Position numbers and translations under genes: made by a program. A DNA stretch of 6,209 bases, from the NCBI GenBank assembly GCA_030669445.1, contig DAOVDP010000076.1:1-6209 (forward strand), read 5' to 3'. The stretch comes from Candidatus Latescibacterota bacterium (lineage in GTDB: Bacteria > Latescibacterota > MVCY01). The notes under the pieces are model-generated. The model ran no database searches. It saw only the letters and a list, made by a program, of their open reading frames with translations, and was not told where the DNA came from. Positions 1-5,763 of this stretch are shown piece after piece (position 1 is the first letter of the stretch; every line of letters starts with the position of its first letter).

Positions 1-21
1 CAAGAAGAATAGCTTTTTCAT
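1..21 (-). CDS. Start of an unknown gene, signal-peptide-like, cut by the left edge
   Basis: Only the first seven codons are inside the window; they read MKKLFFL on the minus strand from an ATG at 19-21. A GAGGG Shine-Dalgarno sequence (28-32) sits six bases upstream of the ATG, which is good spacing. Two lysines followed by leucine and phenylalanine are typical of the n-region and beginning of the hydrophobic core of a secretion signal or an N-terminal membrane helix, so an exported or membrane protein is likely. The gene lies downstream of the PHP gene on the same strand, separated from it by the palindromic repeat at 67-244. I cannot name a function. The evidence is the start context alone, so it could be a chance ATG. 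Confidence 0.5.
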
Positions 22-66
22 CGTTTTCCCTCAAGGTTTATAGGATTTGCATGGCTGTAGTTATAA

Positions 67-244
67 GGACAGAACATTGATCCTTTCGTAAAAAGTCCGC
101 GTCATTGATTTTCAACGCAAAGACGCCAAGACGCAAAGAAAGAAGATATTCTTTAATAATCAAATAATTATATCTCTTGTTTTCTCTCTGCGTCTTTGCG
201 TTAGATTTCAAACTTTTTACGAGTCAATCAACATTGTTCTGTCC
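67..244. repeat. Palindromic MITE-like element A (octamer words, inverted ends)
   Basis: This noncoding element fills most of the gap between the PHP gene and the left-edge gene. Its ends are a perfect 10-base inverted repeat, GGACAGAACA (67-76) and TGTTCTGTCC (235-244). Inside are imperfect arms sharing TTGAT and TCGTAAAAAG, near 78-95 and inverted at 213-231. Further in is a perfect 13-base inverted pair, AACGCAAAGACGC (114-126) and GCGTCTTTGCGTT (190-202). The left inner arm contains three tandem octamers, ACGCAAAG, ACGCCAAG, ACGCAAAG (115-138); two related octamers lie inverted on the right. The core (about 139-185) is AT-rich. No protein is encoded. This looks like a non-autonomous or REP/MITE-type element, and the transcript could fold into a long hairpin that ends or stabilises mRNA. 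Element identity is inference; the inverted structure is seen directly. Confidence 0.75.
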
Positions 245-1126
245 CTACTTCAGGAAAAACGGATTGCTCCAGGCGAGGCGTCCTGCTACATCCACACATT
301 CAACTCTCACATAGCGTTCTTTCCCTCCCCATTTAAACTCAGCCTCGGTCAGCAGGTCGCCGTTCTCTGCCTGAACTCTTTTCCCTCTGGAAAAATCAGA
401 GATGAAGTTAATCGCTGCCACCTCTGAACATTTTACCCCAATGCTATCCTGGTGGAGTTGTATATCCATTATTTCTGGGCCGCAGGTCGAGTAAAAGCAA
501 CCCTCAGTAATCCCAGCCATTATGTTTTCTTTAGTTAAACCAGGGGCCTTAACCATAATCCACCCCTGGCCGTGGTCAGGACGGTGAAAATGGGCGTCGT
601 CAACTGCAAATCCCAAGACGTGTTTTCCTCTGGCCAGCAGATCGTCCCAATGTACATTTGAGATGCCCTTACCGATGCTGGTCAGACAGGTGGTGTTGAA
701 TACCTCTATTCCAATAATTCCGTTTAGTGGAAGCAATTGGTTTATTGTCAACCCCGACCAGTAGGGATGAGCAACTATCACCTTTGCCCCCTGGGAACGA
801 ATAAGGTCTATGGCTCCTTGAATCTCGATTCCTTTGGGCAACTGCACCTCCTTGGTTGGCCCCAGGACAAGAAGGTGATAGGATATATCTGTTTCACTTG
901 AAGCTACCCCGAATTCCATCCCGTTGATCAAAAGAAAGGTCGAGTGGGAGGGGCCACTCACACCGGTTAGCTTGTCATGGTCGCTTATCACCAGGAAGTC
1001 GTAACCATGGTCTTTGTACCAGTCTGATAATCTCTCTGGGGAAAGCTCTCCATCGGAGTTGTTGCTGTGGGTATGGATGTTCCCTTTGTACCAGTTCCCG
1101 GCGGAATTAAACGGATTTTCAAACAT
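245..1126 (-). CDS. PHP-domain metal-dependent hydrolase (CehA/McbA-like)
   Basis: A 293-residue protein of the polymerase-and-histidinol-phosphatase (PHP) fold, a TIM-like barrel that binds metal ions and usually hydrolyses phosphoester or similar bonds. Motifs seen: HTHS with H18 and H20 followed by SDG (24-26); ISDHD with D49 and H50; E71 in GMEFG; H120 in IVAHPYW; and a late D176/H179 in AVDDAHFH. Together these supply the usual metal ligands, so it is probably active. The closest type is the CehA/McbA-like group, whose members act on varied small molecules, so the substrate cannot be stated. There is no signal peptide, so it is probably cytoplasmic. The ATG start is supported by AGGAGA (1133-1138) six bases upstream. 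It follows the RACo-like gene by 84 bases on the same strand and may share its transcript. Its TAG stop (245-247) touches the edge of repeat element A, so the C-terminus may have been set by that element. Confidence 0.88.
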   Translation of the reverse strand: MFENPFNSAGNWYKGNIHTHSNNSDGELSPERLSDWYKDHGYDFLVISDHDKLTGVSGPSHSTFLLINGMEFGVASSETDISYHLLVLGPTKEVQLPKGIEIQGAIDLIRSQGAKVIVAHPYWSGLTINQLLPLNGIIGIEVFNTTCLTSIGKGISNVHWDDLLARGKHVLGFAVDDAHFHRPDHGQGWIMVKAPGLTKENIMAGITEGCFYSTCGPEIMDIQLHQDSIGVKCSEVAAINFISDFSRGKRVQAENGDLLTEAEFKWGGKERYVRVECVDVAGRLAWSNPFFLK

Positions 1127-1210
1127 TATGTCTCTCCTAAGGTAATTGAAATACCGGTTATTAGGATTGTTAAGCTCAGGGCAAATTGAGCGGCCAAGAG
1201 CGGTTCTCGT

Positions 1211-2863
1211 TTATGGATTTGGGTTCGTGAAATACATCCTTTCGGCCACCAAGTAGGCGAAATCCTTCTCCCTTTCGTTTGGTTTGACATGTTCGATTTT
1301 GCTAAGGATTAGCTCTGCATCTTTGCGTTTTTCTCTGGAGAGAAGCATCTGTCTTGCCCCTTCTAATGCGCCATTTCCTACCTTGACTACTTTTTCGGGG
1401 GCGTTGGGAAGTAAACCGATAGTTACAGCGTTTTCTGCATTGATGTAATTACCGAAAGCGCCCGCAAGGTAGATTTTATCTATCTGTTCCAGAGTAGTGC
1501 CGTAATATTTTATCAACAGGTCCTGATCAGTACGCAACCCTGCCTTAGCGGTTATAAGCTGGTAGACATCTTGTTGACTGAAGTTGATTCCATCAGTTAT
1601 GGAAAACTCTCCCGGTAATTTAGCAGTTTTACTCATGATCCCGTGGTTTAGAAGCTCAGCGAGCAGATCGATTAGTCCGCTTCCACAGATACCCACTGGT
1701 GGTTTATTCCCGATGGTCTCATATCTTACTTTCCCATCGCTTATTTGCACATTTGTTATGGCTCCTTCTATTGCCCCCACTCCCGATGTTATGGTTGCTC
1801 CCTCGTAAGCGCCACCAGCAGCGCAGGAGGCAGTCAGTATCCCGTCACAGTTTCCTATCATCACCTCGCCGTTTGTCCCGATATCCACGGCCATGCTGGG
1901 CTCTTCCCTTTTATATATTTCAGTGGAGATTATATCGGCAATCGCATCTGCACCTGCGTGTCCGCCAATTAGCGGAGCCGCGTAGACATTAGCCTGAGGA
2001 TTAAACTGAAGGCCCAGTTCCTTAGCTTTCTTGAGCACAGATCCTTTCCTTTTTGACTCATAAGGGGTTACTCCTAAGGAACTCACATCGATGCCCAGAA
2101 AGATATTTCTCATTGTTGAATTGCCGACGATTACAATGTCATAGACATATTGGCAAATCCGCTCGTCCCTCTCTGCTTCAAGCTCTTTCATACTCTCGTT
2201 TATTACCTCTATGACTGCCTTTTGTAATGTCTGAAGCCTCTGGGTGCGCTCGGCACTTGTAGTGTAGCGGGTTTCTTTCTTATGAACCATAGTATACTCT
2301 ATCCGGGATATAACATCGTTTCCGTAGGGAATCTGAGGATTTTTGCGCGCCAGGGTAGCAACAATCTTGCCCGACTGTAAGTCTATCAGTTGAACCACAA
2401 GCGTAGTGGTTCCCACATCTATCGCTAAGCCGTAGATCTTTTCCCGAAAATCGTCAAGTCTCTCTTCTTCTTCCTCTGTGTGGTGGTAAAAAATCCCGTT
2501 GCCGCGGCGGTAAACAAAAGGGGAAAGCTCAACATCTCTTTGTGTAGCATCTGATAGGATAGCATATTTGCCGAAATCCTTAATAAACACAGTGATACTT
2601 TGGGAGGTATCCACGGTCTTTGCCTGACAGGCAAGTCTTTCTTCTTCACCCAGAGGGAATTCTCGTTCCACTTCGGTTTTCTGGTTCAGGCATTCGCCTC
2701 CTCGGTCGATTCTTACCACGCACTTACCACATTCGCCCTGGCCACCGCATTCTGCGTCTATGCTCACCCCAAATTCTCTGGCATAATCCAAGATACTCTT
2801 GCCTTTTGATATCTCCATTCCTTGTCTTGTTCTTCTATACTGGGGGAAGAATATTCTGCCCAT
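1211..2863 (-). CDS. RACo-like reductive activator of corrinoid proteins ([2Fe-2S] plus ASKHA ATPase)
   Basis: A 550-residue protein. The N-terminal domain is a plant-type [2Fe-2S] ferredoxin with C39-x5-C45-x2-C48 and a fourth cysteine, C79. After a linker comes an actin/Hsp70-like (ASKHA) ATPase of the DUF4445 type: phosphate loop GLAIDVGTTT (145-154), IVGNSTMRN (245-253), second phosphate loop AVDIGTNGEV (325-334) and adenosine-type motif LAGAFGNYI (466-474). Known relatives use ATP to reduce inactive Co(II) corrinoid to Co(I), as RACo does for the corrinoid iron-sulfur protein and for methyltransferase corrinoid proteins. There are no cysteines near the C-terminus, so it lacks the C-terminal 4Fe-4S clusters of RamA and is RACo type. 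The ATG at 2863 is chosen because GAGAGG lies about 10 bases upstream. An in-frame ATG at 2881 (six residues longer) has no usable ribosome site and lies one base from repeat element B. The ferredoxin and UroD-like genes upstream support a methyl-transfer role. Confidence 0.9.
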   Translation of the reverse strand: MGRIFFPQYRRTRQGMEISKGKSILDYAREFGVSIDAECGGQGECGKCVVRIDRGGECLNQKTEVEREFPLGEEERLACQAKTVDTSQSITVFIKDFGKYAILSDATQRDVELSPFVYRRGNGIFYHHTEEEEERLDDFREKIYGLAIDVGTTTLVVQLIDLQSGKIVATLARKNPQIPYGNDVISRIEYTMVHKKETRYTTSAERTQRLQTLQKAVIEVINESMKELEAERDERICQYVYDIVIVGNSTMRNIFLGIDVSSLGVTPYESKRKGSVLKKAKELGLQFNPQANVYAAPLIGGHAGADAIADIISTEIYKREEPSMAVDIGTNGEVMIGNCDGILTASCAAGGAYEGATITSGVGAIEGAITNVQISDGKVRYETIGNKPPVGICGSGLIDLLAELLNHGIMSKTAKLPGEFSITDGINFSQQDVYQLITAKAGLRTDQDLLIKYYGTTLEQIDKIYLAGAFGNYINAENAVTIGLLPNAPEKVVKVGNGALEGARQMLLSREKRKDAELILSKIEHVKPNEREKDFAYLVAERMYFTNPNP

Positions 2864-2882
2864 TTTTTCTTTTCCTCTCATC

Positions 2883-3095
2883 TCACCACAGAGTCACAGA
2901 GAACACAGCGCGGCAGAGCCGCAACCCAAAAAAGCAACCGCGGATTACGCGGATTCTAAAAGAAAAAACTCGTCAAAAAAACAAAGTTTCGCGGGTTGTA
3001 GTACAGAGAACACAGAAAGAGACAGAAAACTATCTCTGTGACCTCCGTGTCTCTGTGGTGAAGTCAGGTTTAGGGTCTTTTTACGAATCAATCAA
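2883..3095. repeat. Palindromic MITE-like element B (CACAGAG words, inverted ends) with shared box
   Basis: This element fills the gap between the ferredoxin and RACo-like genes. A perfect 11-base inverted repeat, TCACCACAGAG (2883-2893) and CTCTGTGGTGA (3051-3061), bounds it. The left end has CACAGAG words spaced by eight bases, inverted on the right. ACAGAGAACACAG occurs twice in direct orientation (2896-2908 and 3003-3015). The middle has the CCGCGGATTACGCGGATT-type word (about 2938-2955) that I remember from dispersed repeats in many environmental genomes. Outside the right terminal repeat is CTTTTTACGAATCAATCAA (3077-3095), which matches 213-231 of element A at 18 of 19 bases. No protein is supported in the region. 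It separates the activator gene from the promoter upstream of the UroD-like gene, so RACo expression must come from read-through or from a start within the element; I see no convincing promoter in it. Confidence 0.75.
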
Positions 3096-3115
3096 AGTTG
3101 AAACCTCAAAGTTTG

Positions 3116-3289
3116 TCAGTCTTGGAGAGAAATAGCCTCGTTAGGGCATTCGTCAACACAGGTACCGCAGTCGGTACACTTGTCTGCATCAACTTCAGCG
3201 ATATCATCTACGGTGATGGCCTCCATCGGGCAGGTATCGGCGCAGATACCGCAGCCCGTACAAAGTGTTTCATCAATTACTGCCGGCAT
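3116..3289 (-). CDS. 2[4Fe-4S] ferredoxin, clostridial type
   Basis: A 57-residue small electron carrier. It has two symmetrical cluster motifs: C10-x2-C13-x2-C16 with C20-P21, and C38-x2-C41-x2-C44 with C48-P49. As in classic clostridial ferredoxins, each cluster takes its fourth cysteine from the other motif. The length is normal for this family and the protein is rich in aspartate and glutamate, as expected of a soluble low-potential carrier in the cytoplasm. The ATG at 3287-3289 is preceded by AGGAGG (3293-3298), a strong ribosome site with only three bases of spacing. It starts 36 bases after the UroD-like stop codon, so the two are almost certainly one transcript. The likely job is to supply electrons to the RACo-like activator downstream; that partner is inferred from position. 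A general housekeeping ferredoxin is the alternative. Confidence 0.95.
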   Translation of the reverse strand: MPAVIDETLCTGCGICADTCPMEAITVDDIAEVDADKCTDCGTCVDECPNEAISLQD

Positions 3290-3325
3290 TTTCCTCCTCT
3301 CCTTTCTCTTTGGGATTAAATTTTC

Positions 3326-4309
3326 TCATTCATATTCCTTAGCCACCTGGATAAACGCCTGTATATTCTCTCTGGGGGTGCCTCGGCAGATTTCAGTGTA
3401 TATCTCAGGGGCACCTTCCTCCACAGCCTGGACATATTTGGCCCGAATGCTCTCTGGGGTACCTTGCATCATGTCCTGGGAGGTCTTTAGATTAAAGCTA
3501 AACGGAATCTCCGGAATCTCCTCTACAAGGTCCCGCACCTCCAAATATTGATCACAGCCAGGGTCATAATGGATCACCCCAAGTTCGGGCAGGAACTTGA
3601 GGTGCTCCTTTCTCAACAGCTCAGAATGAAGGCGACTCCCTTCTTTTCCGAACGCGTCATAGATCTGCTTCTGGTAAGGGAAAGCGAACTCCTGGTATTG
3701 ATCAGGGGAAAGCATGCCGGAGAAATCGTCCGCTATGCCTGTGCTTCGGATCGGCTCTCCGGTGACTTTCTCTATTGTCCTGCGAATAAGAAAAGATGCC
3801 TCGGTAACCAACTCCAAGAGTTTGTGCATCTCTTTGGGATGCAGAAAGATGTCCACAAAGAAATCTTGGCCCCGGACAATAACCGCTGTAGTGACAGGAC
3901 CTTCTGTGCCACCAAGTCCCACAGGAATAGAATTTCCCACCTCCTGTTTCATGAACTTATAAGTCTCGATTGCCTTGGCCATTAATCCTTCCCGAAAGGG
4001 GTTCAAAATCTTCAACCGATAGACATCCTTGGCGTGGGCCATCACCGGGCCTTTCACCATCGGGACATTGTCTTCCGGGAAGATCACCTCTACTCCCAAT
4101 TGAGAGGCCTCTACATAGGAGGAATAGCTTGGCCCCACTCCCCTCTTAGGCAATCCATAGAGTTGATGGAAGATTTCCCTTGCCTCCAGTTGAGTTTTAA
4201 GCATTACTTCGGGGTTGCGATAATATTCCCCGAGTTTGCCCCCCACATATTCGGTGGTAACCTCTGGAGGAATCCCGATCGACCAGGGGATATGCCGTCT
4301 ACCGCTCAT
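3326..4309 (-). CDS. UroD-family protein, probable cobalamin/corrinoid methyltransferase
   Basis: A 327-residue protein of the uroporphyrinogen decarboxylase (UroD) superfamily, which includes the MtaA/MtbA/CmuA methyltransferases. Visible family signs are LGGTEGPVTTA (132-142), the LHPKEMHKLLELV helix (156-168), the SPDQYQEFAFPYQ stretch (201-213), YDPGCDQYL and the C-terminal GTPRENIQAF (310-319). The usual zinc site H-x-C...C appears here as H228-S-E230, with C252 and C308 as further possible ligands, so glutamate may replace a cysteine. The ferredoxin and RACo-like neighbours favour corrinoid methyl transfer over haem synthesis; no other haem gene is present. The ATG at 4309 is chosen because AAGGAAG (4315-4321) lies at good spacing and a strong promoter lies just upstream. 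An in-frame TTG at 4372 would add 21 residues but is part of the -35 box. The methyl substrate and corrinoid partner are not visible here. Confidence 0.88.
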   Translation of the reverse strand: MSGRRHIPWSIGIPPEVTTEYVGGKLGEYYRNPEVMLKTQLEAREIFHQLYGLPKRGVGPSYSSYVEASQLGVEVIFPEDNVPMVKGPVMAHAKDVYRLKILNPFREGLMAKAIETYKFMKQEVGNSIPVGLGGTEGPVTTAVIVRGQDFFVDIFLHPKEMHKLLELVTEASFLIRRTIEKVTGEPIRSTGIADDFSGMLSPDQYQEFAFPYQKQIYDAFGKEGSRLHSELLRKEHLKFLPELGVIHYDPGCDQYLEVRDLVEEIPEIPFSFNLKTSQDMMQGTPESIRAKYVQAVEEGAPEIYTEICRGTPRENIQAFIQVAKEYE

Positions 4310-4314
4310 TTGTT

Positions 4315-4321
4315 CTTCCTT
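4315..4321 (-). promoter_or_regulatory. Ribosome binding site deciding the UroD-like start
   Basis: On the minus strand AAGGAAG precedes the ATG at 4307-4309 by about five to seven bases. The in-frame ATG at 4331-4333 has no comparable site and would fall almost at the predicted transcription start, so this site decides the start. Confidence 0.65.
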
Positions 4322-4343
4322 AGGCTTCTTCATCAAAGACCAT

Positions 4344-4372
4344 AAACTACATTTGTGAGGGGATTTTGTCAA
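4344..4372 (-). promoter_or_regulatory. Sigma-70-type promoter for the UroD-ferredoxin(-RACo) operon
   Basis: On the minus strand a perfect -35 box TTGACA (4367-4372) is followed after 17 bases by TAGTTT (4344-4349), which keeps the first, second and last bases of TATAAT. Transcription would start near 4337, giving a leader of about 28 bases to the chosen ATG with the ribosome site inside it. A run of A and T (about 4378-4393) lies just upstream and could act as an UP-type element. The boxes and spacing are seen; use as a promoter is inference. Confidence 0.65.
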
Positions 4373-4486
4373 GCTATTCTTTTTAAAAAAATTGATTCTC
4401 TCCTTATGTGCCGGATAAACCGATACTTCAGTGCAGTCACAGACTCAATACTTTCTGAACTCCTGAGCTGATGCTATGTATCAATA

Positions 4487-4507
4487 AAGCCGCTTACAGC
4501 GGGGCTT
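4487..4507 (-). terminator. Weak hairpin after the radical SAM gene
   Basis: Two bases after the TAG stop of the radical SAM gene the minus strand reads AAGCCCCGC, a TGTAA loop, then GCGGCTT. This forms a GC-rich stem with a two-base bulge, followed by the short T-rich tail TTTATT. It could be an intrinsic terminator separating this gene from the UroD operon. The U-run is poor, so it may be inefficient. Confidence 0.35.
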
Positions 4508-4509
4508 GA

Positions 4510-5454
4510 CTATTGGGCAGCAAAGCTCCGGGGAAAGCTGAGGCCCGTCCCTGAAGATCTCTTCTCCGTCACTCTTTCCTCTATTCTCCTGAGTACCCTC
4601 TGTTTGTCCGATATCCACAGAGGTGCTACTAACCATTCCTTAGGGCAATCGGCCGATATTCTCTGAATAACCGTATTAGCAGACAGATATTCCAGAAACT
4701 CGGCAGCAAGGTCGACATACTCCTCCAGCTCCATCGGCTGATAGCCTCCCTTGAGAAAGAGCGCCTCCAATTCAGTTCCTTTTACCACATGCAAGGGGTG
4801 GATTTTAATTCCGTCCAATCTCAATCTTCCTATCTCCTTCGCTGTCTCCATAATCATCTCGTTTGTTTCCCGCTCGCCCCACCTGTAGGGTAGGCCGACT
4901 ATCACATGGGCGCATATCTTTATGTTTCCCTTTTTGCGTGTCAACTCCACCGCCCTCAGAAAATCGTCATAGTAATGGCCGCGGTTAGTAAAATCCAAGG
5001 TCTCCTTATGGATGCTTTGCAGTCCATATTCCATCCATACCTCATAACGACCGGCATAGGAACTGGCCAAGTCCAAAACGCTATCGTCCACACAGTCGGG
5101 ACGGGTAGCTATTGATATCCCCACCACCTCAGGGTATTTTTTAATTACATCGTATTTTGCCTTTAGAACCGGCAGGGGTGCATAGGTGTTGGTATAAGCC
5201 TGAAAATAGACTATAAAACGCTCCGCCTTAAACCTTCTCCTTCCCGCTTTTATTCCCTCTTCTATTTGTACTTCTAAAGGACGGGCTGGCAAACGAGTGT
5301 TGAAGCTGAAGCCTCTGTTATCACAAAAGATGCACCCTCTGGCACTGATTTTCCCATCTTTGTTGGGACAGGAGAAACCTGCATCCACGCTTACCTTATG
5401 AACCCTGGTTCCGAATTTCTGCTTCAGGTACTCAGAGAATCTGTAATAACACAT
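4510..5454 (-). CDS. TIGR01212-family radical SAM protein (YhcC-like)
   Basis: A 314-residue radical SAM enzyme, close in length to E. coli YhcC. The 4Fe-4S/SAM cysteines are C29-x11-C41-x2-C44 in FSCPNKDG...RGCIFC, the wide spacing typical of this family and of Elp3-like proteins rather than the common CX3CX2C. Other family signatures are VYFQAYTNTYAPL (82-94), ISIATRPDCV (113-122), MEYGLQSIH (141-149), AHVIVGLPY (182-190) and QRISADCP (264-271). The product should bind a [4Fe-4S] cluster and cleave S-adenosylmethionine in the cytoplasm; the physiological substrate of the family is not established to my knowledge. The ATG at 5454 has GAGGAAG about eight bases upstream, and the N-terminus MCYYRFSEYLKQKFG matches the family's usual start. 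It has its own promoter candidate and a hairpin after it, so it is probably separate from the UroD operon. Confidence 0.93.
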   Translation of the reverse strand: MCYYRFSEYLKQKFGTRVHKVSVDAGFSCPNKDGKISARGCIFCDNRGFSFNTRLPARPLEVQIEEGIKAGRRRFKAERFIVYFQAYTNTYAPLPVLKAKYDVIKKYPEVVGISIATRPDCVDDSVLDLASSYAGRYEVWMEYGLQSIHKETLDFTNRGHYYDDFLRAVELTRKKGNIKICAHVIVGLPYRWGERETNEMIMETAKEIGRLRLDGIKIHPLHVVKGTELEALFLKGGYQPMELEEYVDLAAEFLEYLSANTVIQRISADCPKEWLVAPLWISDKQRVLRRIEERVTEKRSSGTGLSFPRSFAAQ

Positions 5455-5478
5455 AAGGATATCTTCCTCAGCCTTGTT

Positions 5479-5496
5479 CCTTTCGTAAGAAGTCCG
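5479..5496. repeat. Solo copy of the repeat-arm word CCTTTCGTAARAAGTCCG
   Basis: These 18 bases match 82-99 inside element A at 17 of 18 positions, in the same orientation. The octamer words and inverted partner are absent here. It lies in the predicted leader of the radical SAM mRNA, about 25-40 bases upstream of its start codon. It may be a remnant of an element or the minimal conserved unit of the family. Confidence 0.55.
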
Positions 5497-5532
5497 ATAG
5501 AAAGGATGTCCTATGGAAGTAAGCTACAGTGG

Positions 5533-5561
5533 ATTATACACAATGAATCCAGAAAAAGCAA
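5533..5561 (-). promoter_or_regulatory. Promoter candidate for the radical SAM gene
   Basis: On the minus strand a perfect -10 box TATAAT (5533-5538) lies 17 bases after TTGCTT (5556-5561), which keeps the TTG of the -35 consensus. Transcription would start near 5526 and give a leader of about 70 bases that includes the repeat-arm word. Confidence 0.5.
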
Positions 5562-5690
5562 GGGGAAAAAGCGAAGAAGGCAAACTCGCTCTGTTCGTTC
5601 CTGAGATCTTACTGGGACGTTTCTGTTTTTGCGGAGGCTGGAGAGAGATCATTTCACCTAAGGTACCGGGGAGGATAAAAAAGGATTGCT

Positions 5691-5719
5691 TTGAGAAAGG
5701 AAAAAATGTATCTTATCAC
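5691..5719 (+). promoter_or_regulatory. Promoter candidate for the PP-loop thiolation gene
   Basis: TTGAGA (5691-5696, five of six to the -35 consensus) and TATCAC (5714-5719, four of six to TATAAT) are separated by 17 bases. Transcription would begin near 5726, leaving about 38 bases to the TTG start codon with its ribosome site. The surrounding sequence is A-rich, so a chance match is possible. Confidence 0.4.
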
Positions 5720-5763
5720 AGGTCAGAGTTTCAATGTTTTCCCTCAAATAGAAGGAAGGGCAT

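Larger units (their letters stand above)
5455..5763. other. Divergent intergenic region, no gene supported
   Basis: This gap lies between the leftward radical SAM gene and the rightward thiolation-type gene. It holds a partial repeat copy (5479-5496), a leftward promoter candidate (5533-5561) and a rightward one (5691-5719). The stretch 5562-5690 is purine-rich on the + strand; I see no RNA gene, strong hairpin or recognisable protein in it. The open frames that cross it read low-complexity sequence without family motifs. Confidence 0.6.

Noticed and set aside
115..202. Octamer repeats resembling a CRISPR array.
   Set aside because: The units are 8 bases and contiguous, with one inverted cluster and no unique spacers; there are no cas genes.
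1127..1210. Possible promoter or terminator between the RACo-like and PHP genes.
   Set aside because: Only a poor TTGCCC/TAATAA pair at 15-base spacing and no GC-rich hairpin with a T-run are visible.
2620..3135. Open frame of 171 codons on the + strand over the start of the RACo-like gene and element B.
   Set aside because: Its first half is antisense to the [2Fe-2S] domain and its second half reads repeat words; no family features.
3326..4309. HemE (uroporphyrinogen decarboxylase of haem synthesis) as identity of the UroD-family protein.
   Set aside because: I do not see the usual HemE N-terminal R-x-P-V-W-x-M-R-Q-A-G-R signature, and the ferredoxin/RACo neighbours point to corrinoid methyl transfer.
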